A stretch of 64,000 nucleotides of DNA from Arthrobacter sp. DNA4 (GCF_024362385.1 NZ_CP101466.1:3844001-3908000); one strand, 5' to 3'; counted from the first letter of the stretch, positions 17,978 through 26,078 are shown. Notes: generated by a model not told the origin, from the letters alone. Translations and numbers: made by a program.

Positions 17978-19222
17978 ATGACCCCGTCAAAGACGCCGCC
18001 CGAGGTTCTCGACATCGATGGAATCGAAGTCCGCATCTCCAGTCCGGACAAGGTGGTATTCCCGGAGCCGGGGCTGACCAAGCTCGACCTGGTGCGCTAT
18101 TACCTTGCGGTGGCGGATGGCGCACTGCGGGGCGCGGGCGGCCGGCCCATGGTGCTCAAGAGGTTCCCGAAAGGCATTGACGCCGAGCCGTTCTTCCAAA
18201 AACGCGTGCCGGAAAACCACCCGCCCTTTATCGATACCGCCACCCTGCATTACGCGTCCGGGACCTCGGCCGAGGAAGCCGTGATCAGGGATGCCGCGGG
18301 CCTGGCGTGGGTCATCAATCTTGGCTGCCTGGACCTGAACCCGCATCCCGTGCGGGCAGGGGACCTGGAACACCCGGACGAACTGCGGGTGGACCTTGAC
18401 CCCATGCCGGGCGTGGACTGGTCGCAGATCGTGGATACGGCGTACGTGGCACAGGAGGTGCTGGATGACGTGGGCCTGGTGGGATGGCCCAAGACCAGCG
18501 GGTCGCGGGGACTTCACATCCTGGTCCGCATTGCCCCGCAGTGGTCCTACTCCGATGTCCGGTTGGCTGCCGAAACCCTGGCACGGGAAGTGGAGAACCG
18601 GGCTCCCGGCCTTGCCACGGCACGGTGGTGGAAGGAGGAGCGCGGCGAGAGCGTCTTCGTGGACTTTAACCAGAATGCCAAGGACCGTACGGTCGCATCC
18701 GCCTACTCAGTCAGGCCACTGCCGGATGCCCGCGTTTCAGCGCCGCTCACGTGGGAGGAGATGCGCACGGCCCGGCCTGGACAATTCACTGTTCCCACGA
18801 TGCTGAAGCGGTACGCAGAGACCGGCGACCCGCACTCCGGCATTGACGGGGCGGCCGGATCGTTGGACGGATTGCTGGCCCTGGCGAAGGAACTGGGTCC
18901 GGCGGAGAAGGCTCCGCGCAGCGGCAACGGGTCCGGCCGCCGCCAGTCGCTGATGCCGCTCATCGAAGTGGCCCGGACCAGGACCAAGCCGGAAGCGCTG
19001 GCTGCGCTCGACGAATGGAAGTCCCGGCACGCCGCCGTCGTCAAATCCCTGCAGCCCGCCGACATCATGGTCGACGGGATGCGCGGGTCCAGCTCGCTCT
19101 GGTACCGGGTGCGGGTGAACCTGCAGCACGTTCCCGACGGCGAACGGCCGGCACCGGAGGAGCTCATCACGGACTACGACCCCTGGGCCGGCAAGCAGTG
19201 GCCGGGGCGGCCCGGCACCTGA
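17978..19222 (+). CDS. LigD-type polymerase/primase domain protein (non-homologous end joining)
   Basis: The 414-residue protein is a stand-alone LigD polymerase domain (archaeo-eukaryotic primase fold) that fills gaps during bacterial end joining. The metal-binding DxD is in LRVDLDPMPG, and GWPKTSGSRGLHILVR and VFVDFNQNAKDRTVASAYS are the nucleotide and phosphate-binding motifs. N-terminal QKRVPENHPPF is also typical. About 120 residues follow the polymerase core, without a recognisable ligase or nuclease domain. No ku or ligase gene is in the window, so partners must be encoded elsewhere. It interrupts the purine genes without any visible functional link. Confidence 0.85.
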   Translation: MTPSKTPPEVLDIDGIEVRISSPDKVVFPEPGLTKLDLVRYYLAVADGALRGAGGRPMVLKRFPKGIDAEPFFQKRVPENHPPFIDTATLHYASGTSAEEAVIRDAAGLAWVINLGCLDLNPHPVRAGDLEHPDELRVDLDPMPGVDWSQIVDTAYVAQEVLDDVGLVGWPKTSGSRGLHILVRIAPQWSYSDVRLAAETLAREVENRAPGLATARWWKEERGESVFVDFNQNAKDRTVASAYSVRPLPDARVSAPLTWEEMRTARPGQFTVPTMLKRYAETGDPHSGIDGAAGSLDGLLALAKELGPAEKAPRSGNGSGRRQSLMPLIEVARTRTKPEALAALDEWKSRHAAVVKSLQPADIMVDGMRGSSSLWYRVRVNLQHVPDGERPAPEELITDYDPWAGKQWPGRPGT

Positions 19223-19282
19223 GGAACGAGCACGCGGGGAACCGGCAACCGGGGTACTGGCAGCCGGCGGGCAGGTTCCGGG

Positions 19283-20305
19283 CTACTGCCAGGCCCGCAC
19301 CCAGTCCACCTTGACGGCTCCGGTTTTGCCCAGGACCAGTTTGTCTGGGTTGATGCCGACGTTCAGGAGGAGGTAGTGCGGGGCATTGCCGTCGTTGGTG
19401 GGATAGGAAAACTCAAGCTTCCCGTCGAAGTAGACGTCATTGACGCCGGCCTTCCGGTGCACCCCGTAGGTGTGGTAGCCGCCCGCCCAGCATCCAATGA
19501 ACCATTTTGCGGGATCTTTGTCCGCAGAGTGATAGACCGTGGTCATGGTCCCGGCGAGGGGTTCTGCAATGTCGATCTCGCCGGTTGCGGGGAACTTTTG
19601 GCCGGTGGTCCACCAGGCTTACCAGTTGTAGATACCGCCCGAGCAGGTTCCCGGGAAGTAGATCCGGGCCTCCACGTAGCCGGTGGTGTACTGGAACCCC
19701 ACATGGCCAGGAACGCCGTCCTTGGGATTGGTGGACAGCAGTGCGCCCGATTCCGCGTCGGAGAGCTGCAGTACCGCGTTTCCGTTCTCCACTTTGACAT
19801 TGCTGGAACAGGTCTTGACCCCGTTCTTGGTCGATCCGGGATGGCAGTCACGGAACCAATAGGGAGTCCAAAGACCGGTGTTGAGGGTGTCGAATTCCTC
19901 ATCGAGCACCAGCTTCCACGCTCCCGGAGGGCCAAGCGGACCGCCCTCCTTGCTGGCCACGACGGGGGTGCCCTTGACCAGGGCCTCACTTACCGGGCCA
20001 TCAGCGGGGGCTTCCTCGGCTTTGCCGGGTTCTGCCACGCCTGGCTGCTCCGCTGCCGGCGGCTGGGCAGCGGATGCATCAGTCCCGCCTGGAGGGGCCG
20101 GCTGTTCCGCACCAGCGCCACCGGTGGAATCTGAAAGCGCCGGCCCGGGGTCCGCACCGGGGTCCGTACCGGATACCGACGCCTCCTGCCCGGGCGGTGA
20201 GGCCTCAGGTTGCCCCGCCTGCAGCCGGATGGCACTGCCCGAGAGCCCTGCAACGACCAGCACACAGCACAGGACCTGCAGCAAGCGGGCTGTGGCTTGT
20301 GGCAT
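19283..20305 (-). pseudogene. Secreted glycoside hydrolase family 16 protein with an in-frame TAA stop
   Basis: The N-terminus (ARLLQVLCCVLVVAGLSGSA) is a signal peptide, followed by a Pro/Gly/Ala/Ser-rich linker (about residues 30-105) and a GH16 beta-glucanase-like domain. The catalytic motif GEIDIAE is intact. Codon 229, just before it, is TAA (19619-19621) in the context IYNW-stop-AWWTTGQKF, with no shift in frame on either side. Full length would be 340 residues. As written, only the N-terminal 228 residues are made, without the catalytic acids. Either this is a recent nonsense mutation or a base-call error. TAA is not a selenocysteine or pyrrolysine codon. An AAGGA site precedes the ATG. 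Family members hydrolyse beta-1,3 or beta-1,3-1,4 glucans. Confidence 0.85.
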
Positions 20306-20429
20306 CGCTGTCCTTCCCTCGCACGTAATGGCGATGGCCAGACCAAGGACGAAGCCTCCAAGCCCACGGTCGGCTGTCTATCGTGCAAGGCTAGAAGAGT
20401 TTCCCACGCCAGTCCCGAGTAGCGGCTAC

Positions 20430-20636
20430 TCAGCTTTGGTGGCGGCTTTTACGCGCTTTCACCGCCGGGGTACGCAGCGACTGGATCCACCGGGACAAGC
20501 GCCCGCTGGAGTGGAGTCGCTCCTCCGGCACGTACAGATCAGGATCAATTCCTCCGCCGAGGGGGAGGTAGAACTCCTGCGCACCGGCCCCTGCGGACGG
20601 TGCTGCCGGAACAGGATGGTTGTCTTGCTGGTACAT
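20430..20636 (-). CDS. Unrecognised 68-residue protein behind two IclR-type operators
   Basis: I do not recognise this family. A very strong ribosome site (AGGAGG, 7 bp spacing) precedes the ATG at 20636, and two IclR-type palindromes lie 14-49 bp upstream, one overlapping a TAATAT -10-like sequence. This arrangement strongly suggests a real gene in the purine regulon. The protein starts MYQQDNHPVPAAP, has a central EFYLPLGGGIDPDLYVPEE segment and ends basic (RWIQSLRTPAVKARKSRHQS). It has no membrane segment and no cysteine. The first 20 residues look disordered. A role as a small regulator or an accessory subunit of a purine enzyme is possible but unproven. Confidence 0.55.
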   Translation of the reverse strand: MYQQDNHPVPAAPSAGAGAQEFYLPLGGGIDPDLYVPEERLHSSGRLSRWIQSLRTPAVKARKSRHQS

Positions 20637-20649
20637 CGGAACCTCCTCT

Positions 20650-20664
20650 TTTCATATTATGGAA
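20650..20664. promoter_or_regulatory. IclR-type operator 4
   Basis: TTTCATATTATGGAA fits the same 15-bp pattern as operators 1 and 3. It overlaps the probable -10 element of the minus-strand 68-residue gene. Confidence 0.65.
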
Positions 20665-20669
20665 AGCAA

Positions 20670-20685
20670 TTTCTGCTATGTGAAA
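20670..20685. promoter_or_regulatory. IclR-type operator 5
   Basis: Read on the minus strand, TTTCACATAGCAGAAA is a variant with one extra base in the right half. It lies 20 bp (centre to centre) from operator 4, about two helical turns, as in tandem IclR-family sites. Confidence 0.55.
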
Positions 20686-20944
20686 AGAGTAAGCGGGCAC
20701 TGGTAGACGGTCAAGAGGTCCGCCCCACACCCACAGCGCCCGGACGGTCACAAACGGAATTTTGAATCTGTGATGTACACCACCGGATTGCAGGGGTACG
20801 CTGGTAGGCAACTCGTGGCGCAGGTCACGTAACCTGGGAGCAGCAGGCAGGGTCGTAATGAGCTGGCATCAACGGATGCCGGCTCTTTTTTGTTGGGTCG
20901 GCTCCATCGGAAACGCGCATGAAACGCGCGCTTAATTTCAGTGA

Positions 20945-20960
20945 TGGAACCTAGGTTCCA
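20945..20960. promoter_or_regulatory. Perfect 16-bp palindrome upstream of uricase
   Basis: TGGAACCTAGGTTCCA is fully self-complementary and ends 24 bp before the uricase ATG. It differs from the IclR-type consensus of the other sites, so it may bind a second regulator. It is in the position of a promoter-overlapping operator. Confidence 0.55.
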
Positions 20961-20984
20961 CTTACCGGAAGTTGGGAAAAGACC

Positions 20985-21893
20985 ATGAGCAGCAAGATCA
21001 TCCTCGGCAGCAACCAGTTCGGCAAGGCCGAGGTACGGGTTGTCAAGATTACCCGGGACAGCGACCGCCACCAGATCGAAGACCTCAATGTCACCTCGCA
21101 GCTGCGCGGCGACTTTGAGGCTGCGCACCTCGAAGGCGACAACGGGCACGTCGTGCCCACCGATACCCAGAAGAACACTGTCTATGCCTTCGCACGGGAA
21201 GGCATCGGTTCTCCTGAAGCCTTCCTGCTTCGCCTCGGCGAGCACTTTACGTCAAACTTCAGCTGGGTCGACGGCGGACGCTGGGCCGCCGAGTCCTATG
21301 CCTGGGACCGGATCCAGGCCCACGGCAGCGAGCATGACCACTCCTTCGTGCGCAACGGCCAGGAAGTCCGGACCGCCGTCCTGGTCCGCGACGGTGACGC
21401 CGAACACCTTATCTCGGGCCTGAAGGACCTCACGGTCCTGAAGTCCACCCAGTCCGGCTTTGTCGGGTACCCCAAGGACAAGTACACCACCCTGGCGGAA
21501 ACCACCGACCGCATCCTGGCAACTGATGTCTCCGCACGCTGGCGCTTCAAGGCCGGCACGGACTTCTCAGGCTTCGATTTCAACAAAAACTACGACGACG
21601 TCAAGAGCCTCCTGCTGGAAGGCTTCACCGAGAAGTACTCCCACGCCCTGCAGCAGACCCTGTTCGACATGGGCGCCAAGGTCCTGGAAGCACACCCGGA
21701 GATCGACGAGATCAAGTTCTCCATGCCCAACAAGCACCACTTCCTGGTGGACCTCTCGCCATTCGGCCTCGACAACCCCAACGAGGTGTTCTTCGCAGCC
21801 GACCGCCCCTACGGCCTGATCGAGGCTACGGTCCTGCGCGAGGATGCCGTCCCGGCCGAAAATGCCTGGACCGGTATCGCCGGCTTCTGCTAA
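20985..21893 (+). CDS. uox: Urate oxidase (cofactor-free uricase)
   Basis: The enzyme oxidises urate with oxygen to 5-hydroxyisourate. The 302-residue protein has tandem T-fold domains. The catalytic Lys-Thr pair is visible as K14 in FGKAEVRVV and T59 in TDTQKNTVYAF, and a conserved PNKHHFLVDL near residue 250. The sequence and the GFC C-terminus match my recollection of Arthrobacter globiformis uricase, with a shorter N-terminus. It follows a separate regulatory palindrome and ends at a strong hairpin. Hydroxyisourate hydrolase and OHCU decarboxylase are not in this window. Confidence 0.97.
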   Translation: MSSKIILGSNQFGKAEVRVVKITRDSDRHQIEDLNVTSQLRGDFEAAHLEGDNGHVVPTDTQKNTVYAFAREGIGSPEAFLLRLGEHFTSNFSWVDGGRWAAESYAWDRIQAHGSEHDHSFVRNGQEVRTAVLVRDGDAEHLISGLKDLTVLKSTQSGFVGYPKDKYTTLAETTDRILATDVSARWRFKAGTDFSGFDFNKNYDDVKSLLLEGFTEKYSHALQQTLFDMGAKVLEAHPEIDEIKFSMPNKHHFLVDLSPFGLDNPNEVFFAADRPYGLIEATVLREDAVPAENAWTGIAGFC

Positions 21894-21906
21894 ACGCCCC
21901 CGGCCA

Positions 21907-21938
21907 GACGGGCTCAACCACCAGTGGTTGAGCCCGTC
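21907..21938 (+). terminator. Terminator hairpin after uricase
   Basis: GACGGGCTCAACCAC and GTGGTTGAGCCCGTC form a 15-bp perfect stem around CA, starting 13 bp after the uricase stop. It separates uricase from the downstream permease unless read-through occurs. There is no T-run. Confidence 0.75.
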
Positions 21939-21971
21939 GAAACCACTCCAGTACCACCCACAGCCTTACCT

Positions 21972-21996
21972 GTTAGCCAGACAACGTTAGCCAGAC
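21972..21996. repeat. Short tandem duplication GTTAGCCAGAC
   Basis: GTTAGCCAGAC occurs at 21972-21982 and 21986-21996, a 14-bp repeat unit, in the leader of the NCS2 permease. It directly precedes another duplication at 22003-22034. Confidence 0.8.
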
Positions 21997-22002
21997 GAGG
22001 AC

Positions 22003-22034
22003 GTCTGCCATGAACCAGAAAGTCTGCCATGAAC
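22003..22034. repeat. Tandem duplication GTCTGCCATGAAC spanning the permease start codon
   Basis: The 13-mer occurs at 22003-22015 and 22022-22034 (19-bp unit), so the region has two ATGs, at 22010 and 22029. They are in different frames, and only the second opens the permease. The first ATG reads into a short overlapping frame and could lower translation of the permease. Confidence 0.8.
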
Positions 22035-23540
22035 ATCAAGAACCCCCTCAAAGCCGGCGCTAAGCAACGCAGCAAGCGCACGACTCTCAGCCGCCCCGAA
22101 GATGAGCGGCTCTCAATCGGAAGCAGTTTTGCCTACGGCTTCCAGCACGTCCTGACCATGTACGGCGGCATCATTGCCGTACCACTCATCGTCGGGCAGG
22201 CCGCAGGCCTCTCATCTGCCGACATCGGTGTCCTCATTGCCGCGGCCCTCTTCATGGGTGGACTTGCCACCCTCCTGCAGACCATCGGCATTCCGTTCTT
22301 CGGCTCTCAGCTGCCCTTGGTACAGGGTGTTTCCTTTGCCAGCGTGGCCACCATGGTGGCAATCGTCAGCGGCGGTGGAGGCCTGCCGTCAGTCTTTGGT
22401 GCGGTTATGGTCTCGGCCGCCATCGGTCTGATCATCGCCCCTGTCTTCTCCAAGATCGTCAGGTTCTTCCCACCGGTGGTTACCGGTACCGTCATCACCA
22501 CCATCGGCCTGACCCTGATGCCGGTCGCGGCAAACTGGGCCATGGGCGGTAACAAGAAGGCTGAGGACTACGGGAGCGTAGCCAACATCGGTCTCGCCGC
22601 AGTTACCCTCGCACTGGTGCTGCTGCTAAGCAAGGTTGGCAGCGCCACAATCTCCCGGCTTTCCATCCTCCTGGCCATGATTGTCGGCACGGTGATCGCC
22701 GTGGTTACCGGGATGGCCGACTTCTCGAAGGTGGGCAACGGCCCGATCGTTGCGTTCCCCACCCCCTTCCACCTGGGTGCCCCCACATTTGAGATCGCCG
22801 CCATCATTTCCATGCTGATTGTGGTTCTGGTGATCCTCACCGAAACCATGGCGGACATCCTGGCCGTAGGCGAAATCGTCGGCACCCGCACTGATTCCAA
22901 GCGGATCGCAGCCGGCCTGCGAGCAGATATGGGCTCGAGCCTCATCGCACCGATCTTTGGTTCCTTCACCCAGAGCGCATTTGCCCAGAACGTGGGCCTG
23001 GTGGCAGTCACCAAGATCAAGAGCCGTTACGTCGTGGCGGCCGGTGGCGTGATCCTGGTCCTGCTGGGCCTGCTGCCGGTCATGGGCCGCGTCGTCGCAG
23101 CAGTCCCCACGGCGGTTCTCGGAGGTGCCGGCATCGTGCTGTTCGGTACCGTTGCCGCCAGCGGCATCCGGACCTTGGCCAAGGTCGAGTACAAGAACAA
23201 CATGAATCTCATCATCGTGGCCGCGTCCATCGGTTTCGGCATGATTCCGATCGCTGCGCCCACCTTCTACGACAAGTTTCCGTCCTGGTTCAGCACCATC
23301 TTCCACTCCGGGATCAGCTCAGCCGCAGTCATGGCCATCCTGCTGAACCTCCTGTTCAACCACCTCAAGGCCGGGAACTCGGAGTACCAGTCCGTCTTTG
23401 CTGCGGGCACCGGCAGGGTCATCCGGGAAGAGGACCTGACATGCCTTGAGCATGGCGACCGTTTCGAAAACGGCAAGCTCATCGACTGCGATGGCAAGGA
23501 AGTGCCCATCCAGTCAGCCGAGAAGGCGTCAGAACACTGA
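22029..23540 (+). CDS. NCS2 nucleobase:cation symporter (urate/xanthine permease)
   Basis: This 503-residue membrane protein of the NCS2 family (UraA/PbuX/UacT) has about 14 hydrophobic segments. Family motifs include FAYGFQHVLTMYGGIIAVPL in TM1, GSQLPLVQGVSFA in TM3, a conserved ILTETMADILAVGE in TM8, and FGSFTQSAFAQNVGLVAVTK in TM10. The Q and N of the last motif are typical of xanthine/urate transporters. Placement right after uricase favours urate or xanthine. The C-terminal tail of about 45 residues is charged. The start codon lies inside a tandem duplication. Confidence 0.9.
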   Translation: MNIKNPLKAGAKQRSKRTTLSRPEDERLSIGSSFAYGFQHVLTMYGGIIAVPLIVGQAAGLSSADIGVLIAAALFMGGLATLLQTIGIPFFGSQLPLVQGVSFASVATMVAIVSGGGGLPSVFGAVMVSAAIGLIIAPVFSKIVRFFPPVVTGTVITTIGLTLMPVAANWAMGGNKKAEDYGSVANIGLAAVTLALVLLLSKVGSATISRLSILLAMIVGTVIAVVTGMADFSKVGNGPIVAFPTPFHLGAPTFEIAAIISMLIVVLVILTETMADILAVGEIVGTRTDSKRIAAGLRADMGSSLIAPIFGSFTQSAFAQNVGLVAVTKIKSRYVVAAGGVILVLLGLLPVMGRVVAAVPTAVLGGAGIVLFGTVAASGIRTLAKVEYKNNMNLIIVAASIGFGMIPIAAPTFYDKFPSWFSTIFHSGISSAAVMAILLNLLFNHLKAGNSEYQSVFAAGTGRVIREEDLTCLEHGDRFENGKLIDCDGKEVPIQSAEKASEH

Positions 23541-23553
23541 CGCACCGGAACGG

Positions 23554-23599
23554 ACGACGGCGGCCCGCACTCTTCTCGAAAGGTGCGGGCCGCCGTCGT
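23554..23599. terminator. Bidirectional terminator between permease and iclR-type gene
   Basis: ACGACGGCGGCCCGCAC (23554-23570) and GTGCGGGCCGCCGTCGT (23583-23599) form a 17-bp perfect stem with a 12-nt loop between two converging genes. The outer part of the arms is the recurring CCGCCGTCGT core also found at 4697, 46023 and 61692. Confidence 0.8.
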
Positions 23600-23621
23600 G
23601 GTTACTTTTGTATGTGGCGCC

Positions 23622-24377
23622 TTAGGTGCGGTTAAGCTCGCGGGAAATGGCCTCGGCCGCTTCCCGGAGGATGGGCACGGCCTTGTCCGCGAAGTCCTCG
23701 TCCACCCGGGATACAGGGCCGGAGACCGAGATCGCGGTGGGCGTGGGGGCATTCGGGACCGCCATGGCGAAGCAACGGACGCCGAGCTCCTGCTCCTCCT
23801 CGTCAATGGAGTAGCCACGCTCGCGGATGAGCTTGAGATCGGCCAGGAGCTCTTCAATGTCGCCGATGCTCTTGGCGGTGGGGGTGGGCATGCCGGCGCG
23901 GGCAACAATGCCCCGCACGGTGTCGTCGTCGAGCTGGGCCAGGATGGCCTTGCCCACGCCGGTGGCGTGGGTGTGGGCGCGCCGGCCCACCTCGGTGAAC
24001 ATGCGCATGGAGTGCAGCGAAGGAACCTGCGCCACGTAGATGACCATGTCGGAATCCAGCACGGCCATATTGGAGGTCTCCCCCAGCCGGTCCACCAGGA
24101 TCTTCAGCTGGGGCTGCGCCAGGGCACCGAGCTGCTTGTTGGCACCCTCGCCCAAACGGATGAGGCGGGGGCCCAGCGCGTAGCGCCGGTTGGGCAGCTG
24201 GCGGATGTAGCCCAGCGACACCAGGGTGCGGAGCAGGCGGTGGATAGTGGGCAGCGGCAGGTCGGTGGAAGACGAGAGCTCACTGAGGGTGACGTCGCCG
24301 CCGGCATCAGTGATGAGCTCCAGCAGTTCGAAGACGCGCTCTACCGACTGCACCCCACCGGACGCTTTTTCTGCCAT
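23622..24377 (-). CDS. IclR family transcriptional regulator of the purine/glyoxylate genes
   Basis: The 251-residue protein has an N-terminal winged helix-turn-helix (VTLSELSSSTDLPLPTIHRL, about residues 27-46) and a C-terminal IclR effector domain (ATGVGKAILAQLDDD, GYSIDEEEQELGVRCFAMAV). The ATG at 24377 with AGGAGA upstream is preferred over an in-frame start at 24422. IclR-family regulators of ureide pathways (AllR) sense allantoin or glyoxylate. It is divergent from the malic enzyme operon, and a palindrome 38 bp before its own start suggests autoregulation. It is the only IclR gene in the window, so it is the best candidate for all the related operators. Confidence 0.9.
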   Translation of the reverse strand: MAEKASGGVQSVERVFELLELITDAGGDVTLSELSSSTDLPLPTIHRLLRTLVSLGYIRQLPNRRYALGPRLIRLGEGANKQLGALAQPQLKILVDRLGETSNMAVLDSDMVIYVAQVPSLHSMRMFTEVGRRAHTHATGVGKAILAQLDDDTVRGIVARAGMPTPTAKSIGDIEELLADLKLIRERGYSIDEEEQELGVRCFAMAVPNAPTPTAISVSGPVSRVDEDFADKAVPILREAAEAISRELNRT

Positions 24378-24414
24378 TCCGTTGTCTCCTGTAACTCGGA
24401 ATCCGACAACTCTT

Positions 24415-24429
24415 ATCCGCATCGTGAAA
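24415..24429. promoter_or_regulatory. IclR-type operator 6 (iclR autoregulation)
   Basis: ATCCGCATCGTGAAA follows the shared 15-bp pattern and starts 38 bp upstream of the regulator's ATG on the minus strand. Confidence 0.6.
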
Positions 24430-24532
24430 AGAGTTGCTTAGAACACCCAAGATACAGCACGGCCGCCCCCGCGGCGATGCGGGCGGACAGTCGCATTCGA
24501 AGGGGTTGTATTTCCATAAAGTAGATAATAAT

Positions 24533-24547
24533 ATCCATAATACGAAA
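24533..24547. promoter_or_regulatory. IclR-type operator 7 (malic enzyme operon)
   Basis: ATCCATAATACGAAA follows the shared pattern and ends 51 bp before the malic enzyme ATG, within an AT-rich promoter-like stretch (24510-24550). TTTCCATAAAG at 24511 may be a further half-site. Confidence 0.6.
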
Positions 24548-24598
24548 ACATTCGGATTAGAGCAGAAGCCGACCCAGGCCCAATCAGGAGGACATTCA

Positions 24599-26044
24599 AT
24601 GGCGAACCCCAGCCCCGGAAATTCGATCACCCTGCGCGTGGAAGCACCCTCAAGCTTCAGCGCCACCAGCGAGCTCGCAGCCGCCGTCGGAGCTGCCGGC
24701 GCCGCAATCACCGCACTGGACGTCACCGAGTCCCACCACGAGACCCTGGTGGTTGACGTCACCTGCAACACCACCGACGACGCCCACGCCGCCCGCGTCA
24801 AGGACGCCCTCAATGCGCTCGAAGGCGTCACGGTCCAGCACGTCTCGGACCGCACCTTCCTGATGCACCTGGGCGGCAAGCTCGAGGTGGTCCCCAAGGT
24901 CCCCCTGCGCAACCGCGACGATCTCTCCCGCGCCTACACTCCCGGCGTCGCCCGCGTCTGCCTGGCCATCGCCGAGGACCCCGCCGCCGCCCGCAACCTG
25001 ACCGTCAAGCGCAACACCGTGGCCGTGGTCACCGACGGATCGGCGGTGCTGGGCCTGGGCAACATCGGCCCCGCCGCGGCCCTTCCGGTCATGGAGGGCA
25101 AGGCCGCCCTGTTCAAGCAGTTCGCCAACGTCGACGCGTGGCCCGTGTGCCTTGATACCCAGGACACGGAGGAAATCATCCGCACCGTCAAGCTCCTGGC
25201 ACCGGTCTTCGGGGGCGTGAACCTGGAGGACATCGCTGCGCCCCGCTGCTTCGAGATCGAGGCCCGCCTGCGCGAGGAACTGGACATTCCGGTCTTCCAC
25301 GACGACCAGCACGGCACGGCAATCGTGACCCTCGCTGCCCTGGTCAATGCCCTGCGCGTGGTGGACAAGAAGATCGCGGACGTGAAGATCGTAGTTTCCG
25401 GGGTCGGCGCTGCCGGCTCCGCCATCATCCAGCTGCTGAAGGCCCAGGGCGCCCGGCACATTGTGGCAGCGGGCCGCTCCGGCGCCATCCACAAGGGTGA
25501 GGCGTACAACGATCCGCACCGCACCTGGATCGCGGAAAACACCAACCAGGAAGGCTTCTCCGGCAGCCTGCACGAGGCCCTGGTGGGCGCTGATGTCTTC
25601 ATCGGCGTCTCCGCCCCGAACATCCTGGCAGAGGAGCACATCGCCTCCATGGCGAAGGACGCCATCGTCTTCGCCATGGCCAACCCCACCCCCGAGGTGG
25701 ATCCGGCCGTCGCATCCCGGCACGCCGCAGTGGTGGCCACCGGCCGCAGCGACTTCCCCAACCAGATCAACAACGTCCTGGCCTTCCCCGGCCTCTTCCG
25801 CGGGCTCCTCGACGTGGGAGCAAGCGACATCACCCCGGACATGCTGGTGGCCGCCGCGGAAGCAATCGCCAACCGGGTGAATGATAATGAGCTCAATGCG
25901 AGCTACATCATCCCCAGCATCTTCGATCCGCACGTGACCGCCGATGTCGCGGCAGCCGTCGCCGCCGCGGCACACGCCTCAAACGTGGCAACGGCTGCCG
26001 AACCGGCCGATTCCGCCGCGGAGCCAGCACTGGCCTCCGCCTGA
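24599..26044 (+). CDS. Malic enzyme with N-terminal ACT domain
   Basis: It oxidatively decarboxylates malate to pyruvate with NAD(P). Of 481 residues, about 1-85 form an ACT-like regulatory domain (LRVEAPSSFSATSELA) and the rest the malic enzyme core: SRAYTPGVARVC, PVFHDDQHGTA (metal binding), VVSGVGAAGSAI (dinucleotide binding) and AMANPTPEV. AGGAGG precedes the ATG at 24599. It is first in an operon with malate synthase (34-bp gap), DUF6986 and allE, behind an IclR-type operator. This placement argues for a role in disposing of malate made from ureide-derived glyoxylate. Confidence 0.92.
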   Translation: MANPSPGNSITLRVEAPSSFSATSELAAAVGAAGAAITALDVTESHHETLVVDVTCNTTDDAHAARVKDALNALEGVTVQHVSDRTFLMHLGGKLEVVPKVPLRNRDDLSRAYTPGVARVCLAIAEDPAAARNLTVKRNTVAVVTDGSAVLGLGNIGPAAALPVMEGKAALFKQFANVDAWPVCLDTQDTEEIIRTVKLLAPVFGGVNLEDIAAPRCFEIEARLREELDIPVFHDDQHGTAIVTLAALVNALRVVDKKIADVKIVVSGVGAAGSAIIQLLKAQGARHIVAAGRSGAIHKGEAYNDPHRTWIAENTNQEGFSGSLHEALVGADVFIGVSAPNILAEEHIASMAKDAIVFAMANPTPEVDPAVASRHAAVVATGRSDFPNQINNVLAFPGLFRGLLDVGASDITPDMLVAAAEAIANRVNDNELNASYIIPSIFDPHVTADVAAAVAAAAHASNVATAAEPADSAAEPALASA

Positions 26045-26078
26045 CCGCCCGACTTCCAGCCAAAGGAAAGGACCAGAA

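Larger units (their letters stand above)
20637..20984. promoter_or_regulatory. Divergent regulatory region between the 68-residue gene and uricase
   Basis: No gene is seen in these 348 bp. The left end holds two IclR-type palindromes, and the right end a different perfect 16-bp palindrome 24 bp before the uricase ATG. The right end also holds a repeated GAAACGCGC motif (about 20910-20930). Confidence 0.6.

Noticed and set aside
19619..19621. Recoding of the in-frame stop as selenocysteine or pyrrolysine
   Set aside because: The codon is TAA. Selenocysteine uses TGA and pyrrolysine TAG, and GH16 enzymes need neither.
20748..21245. Minus-strand frame opposite the uricase start
   Set aside because: It overlaps the clear uricase gene, lacks a ribosome site and has no recognisable motif.
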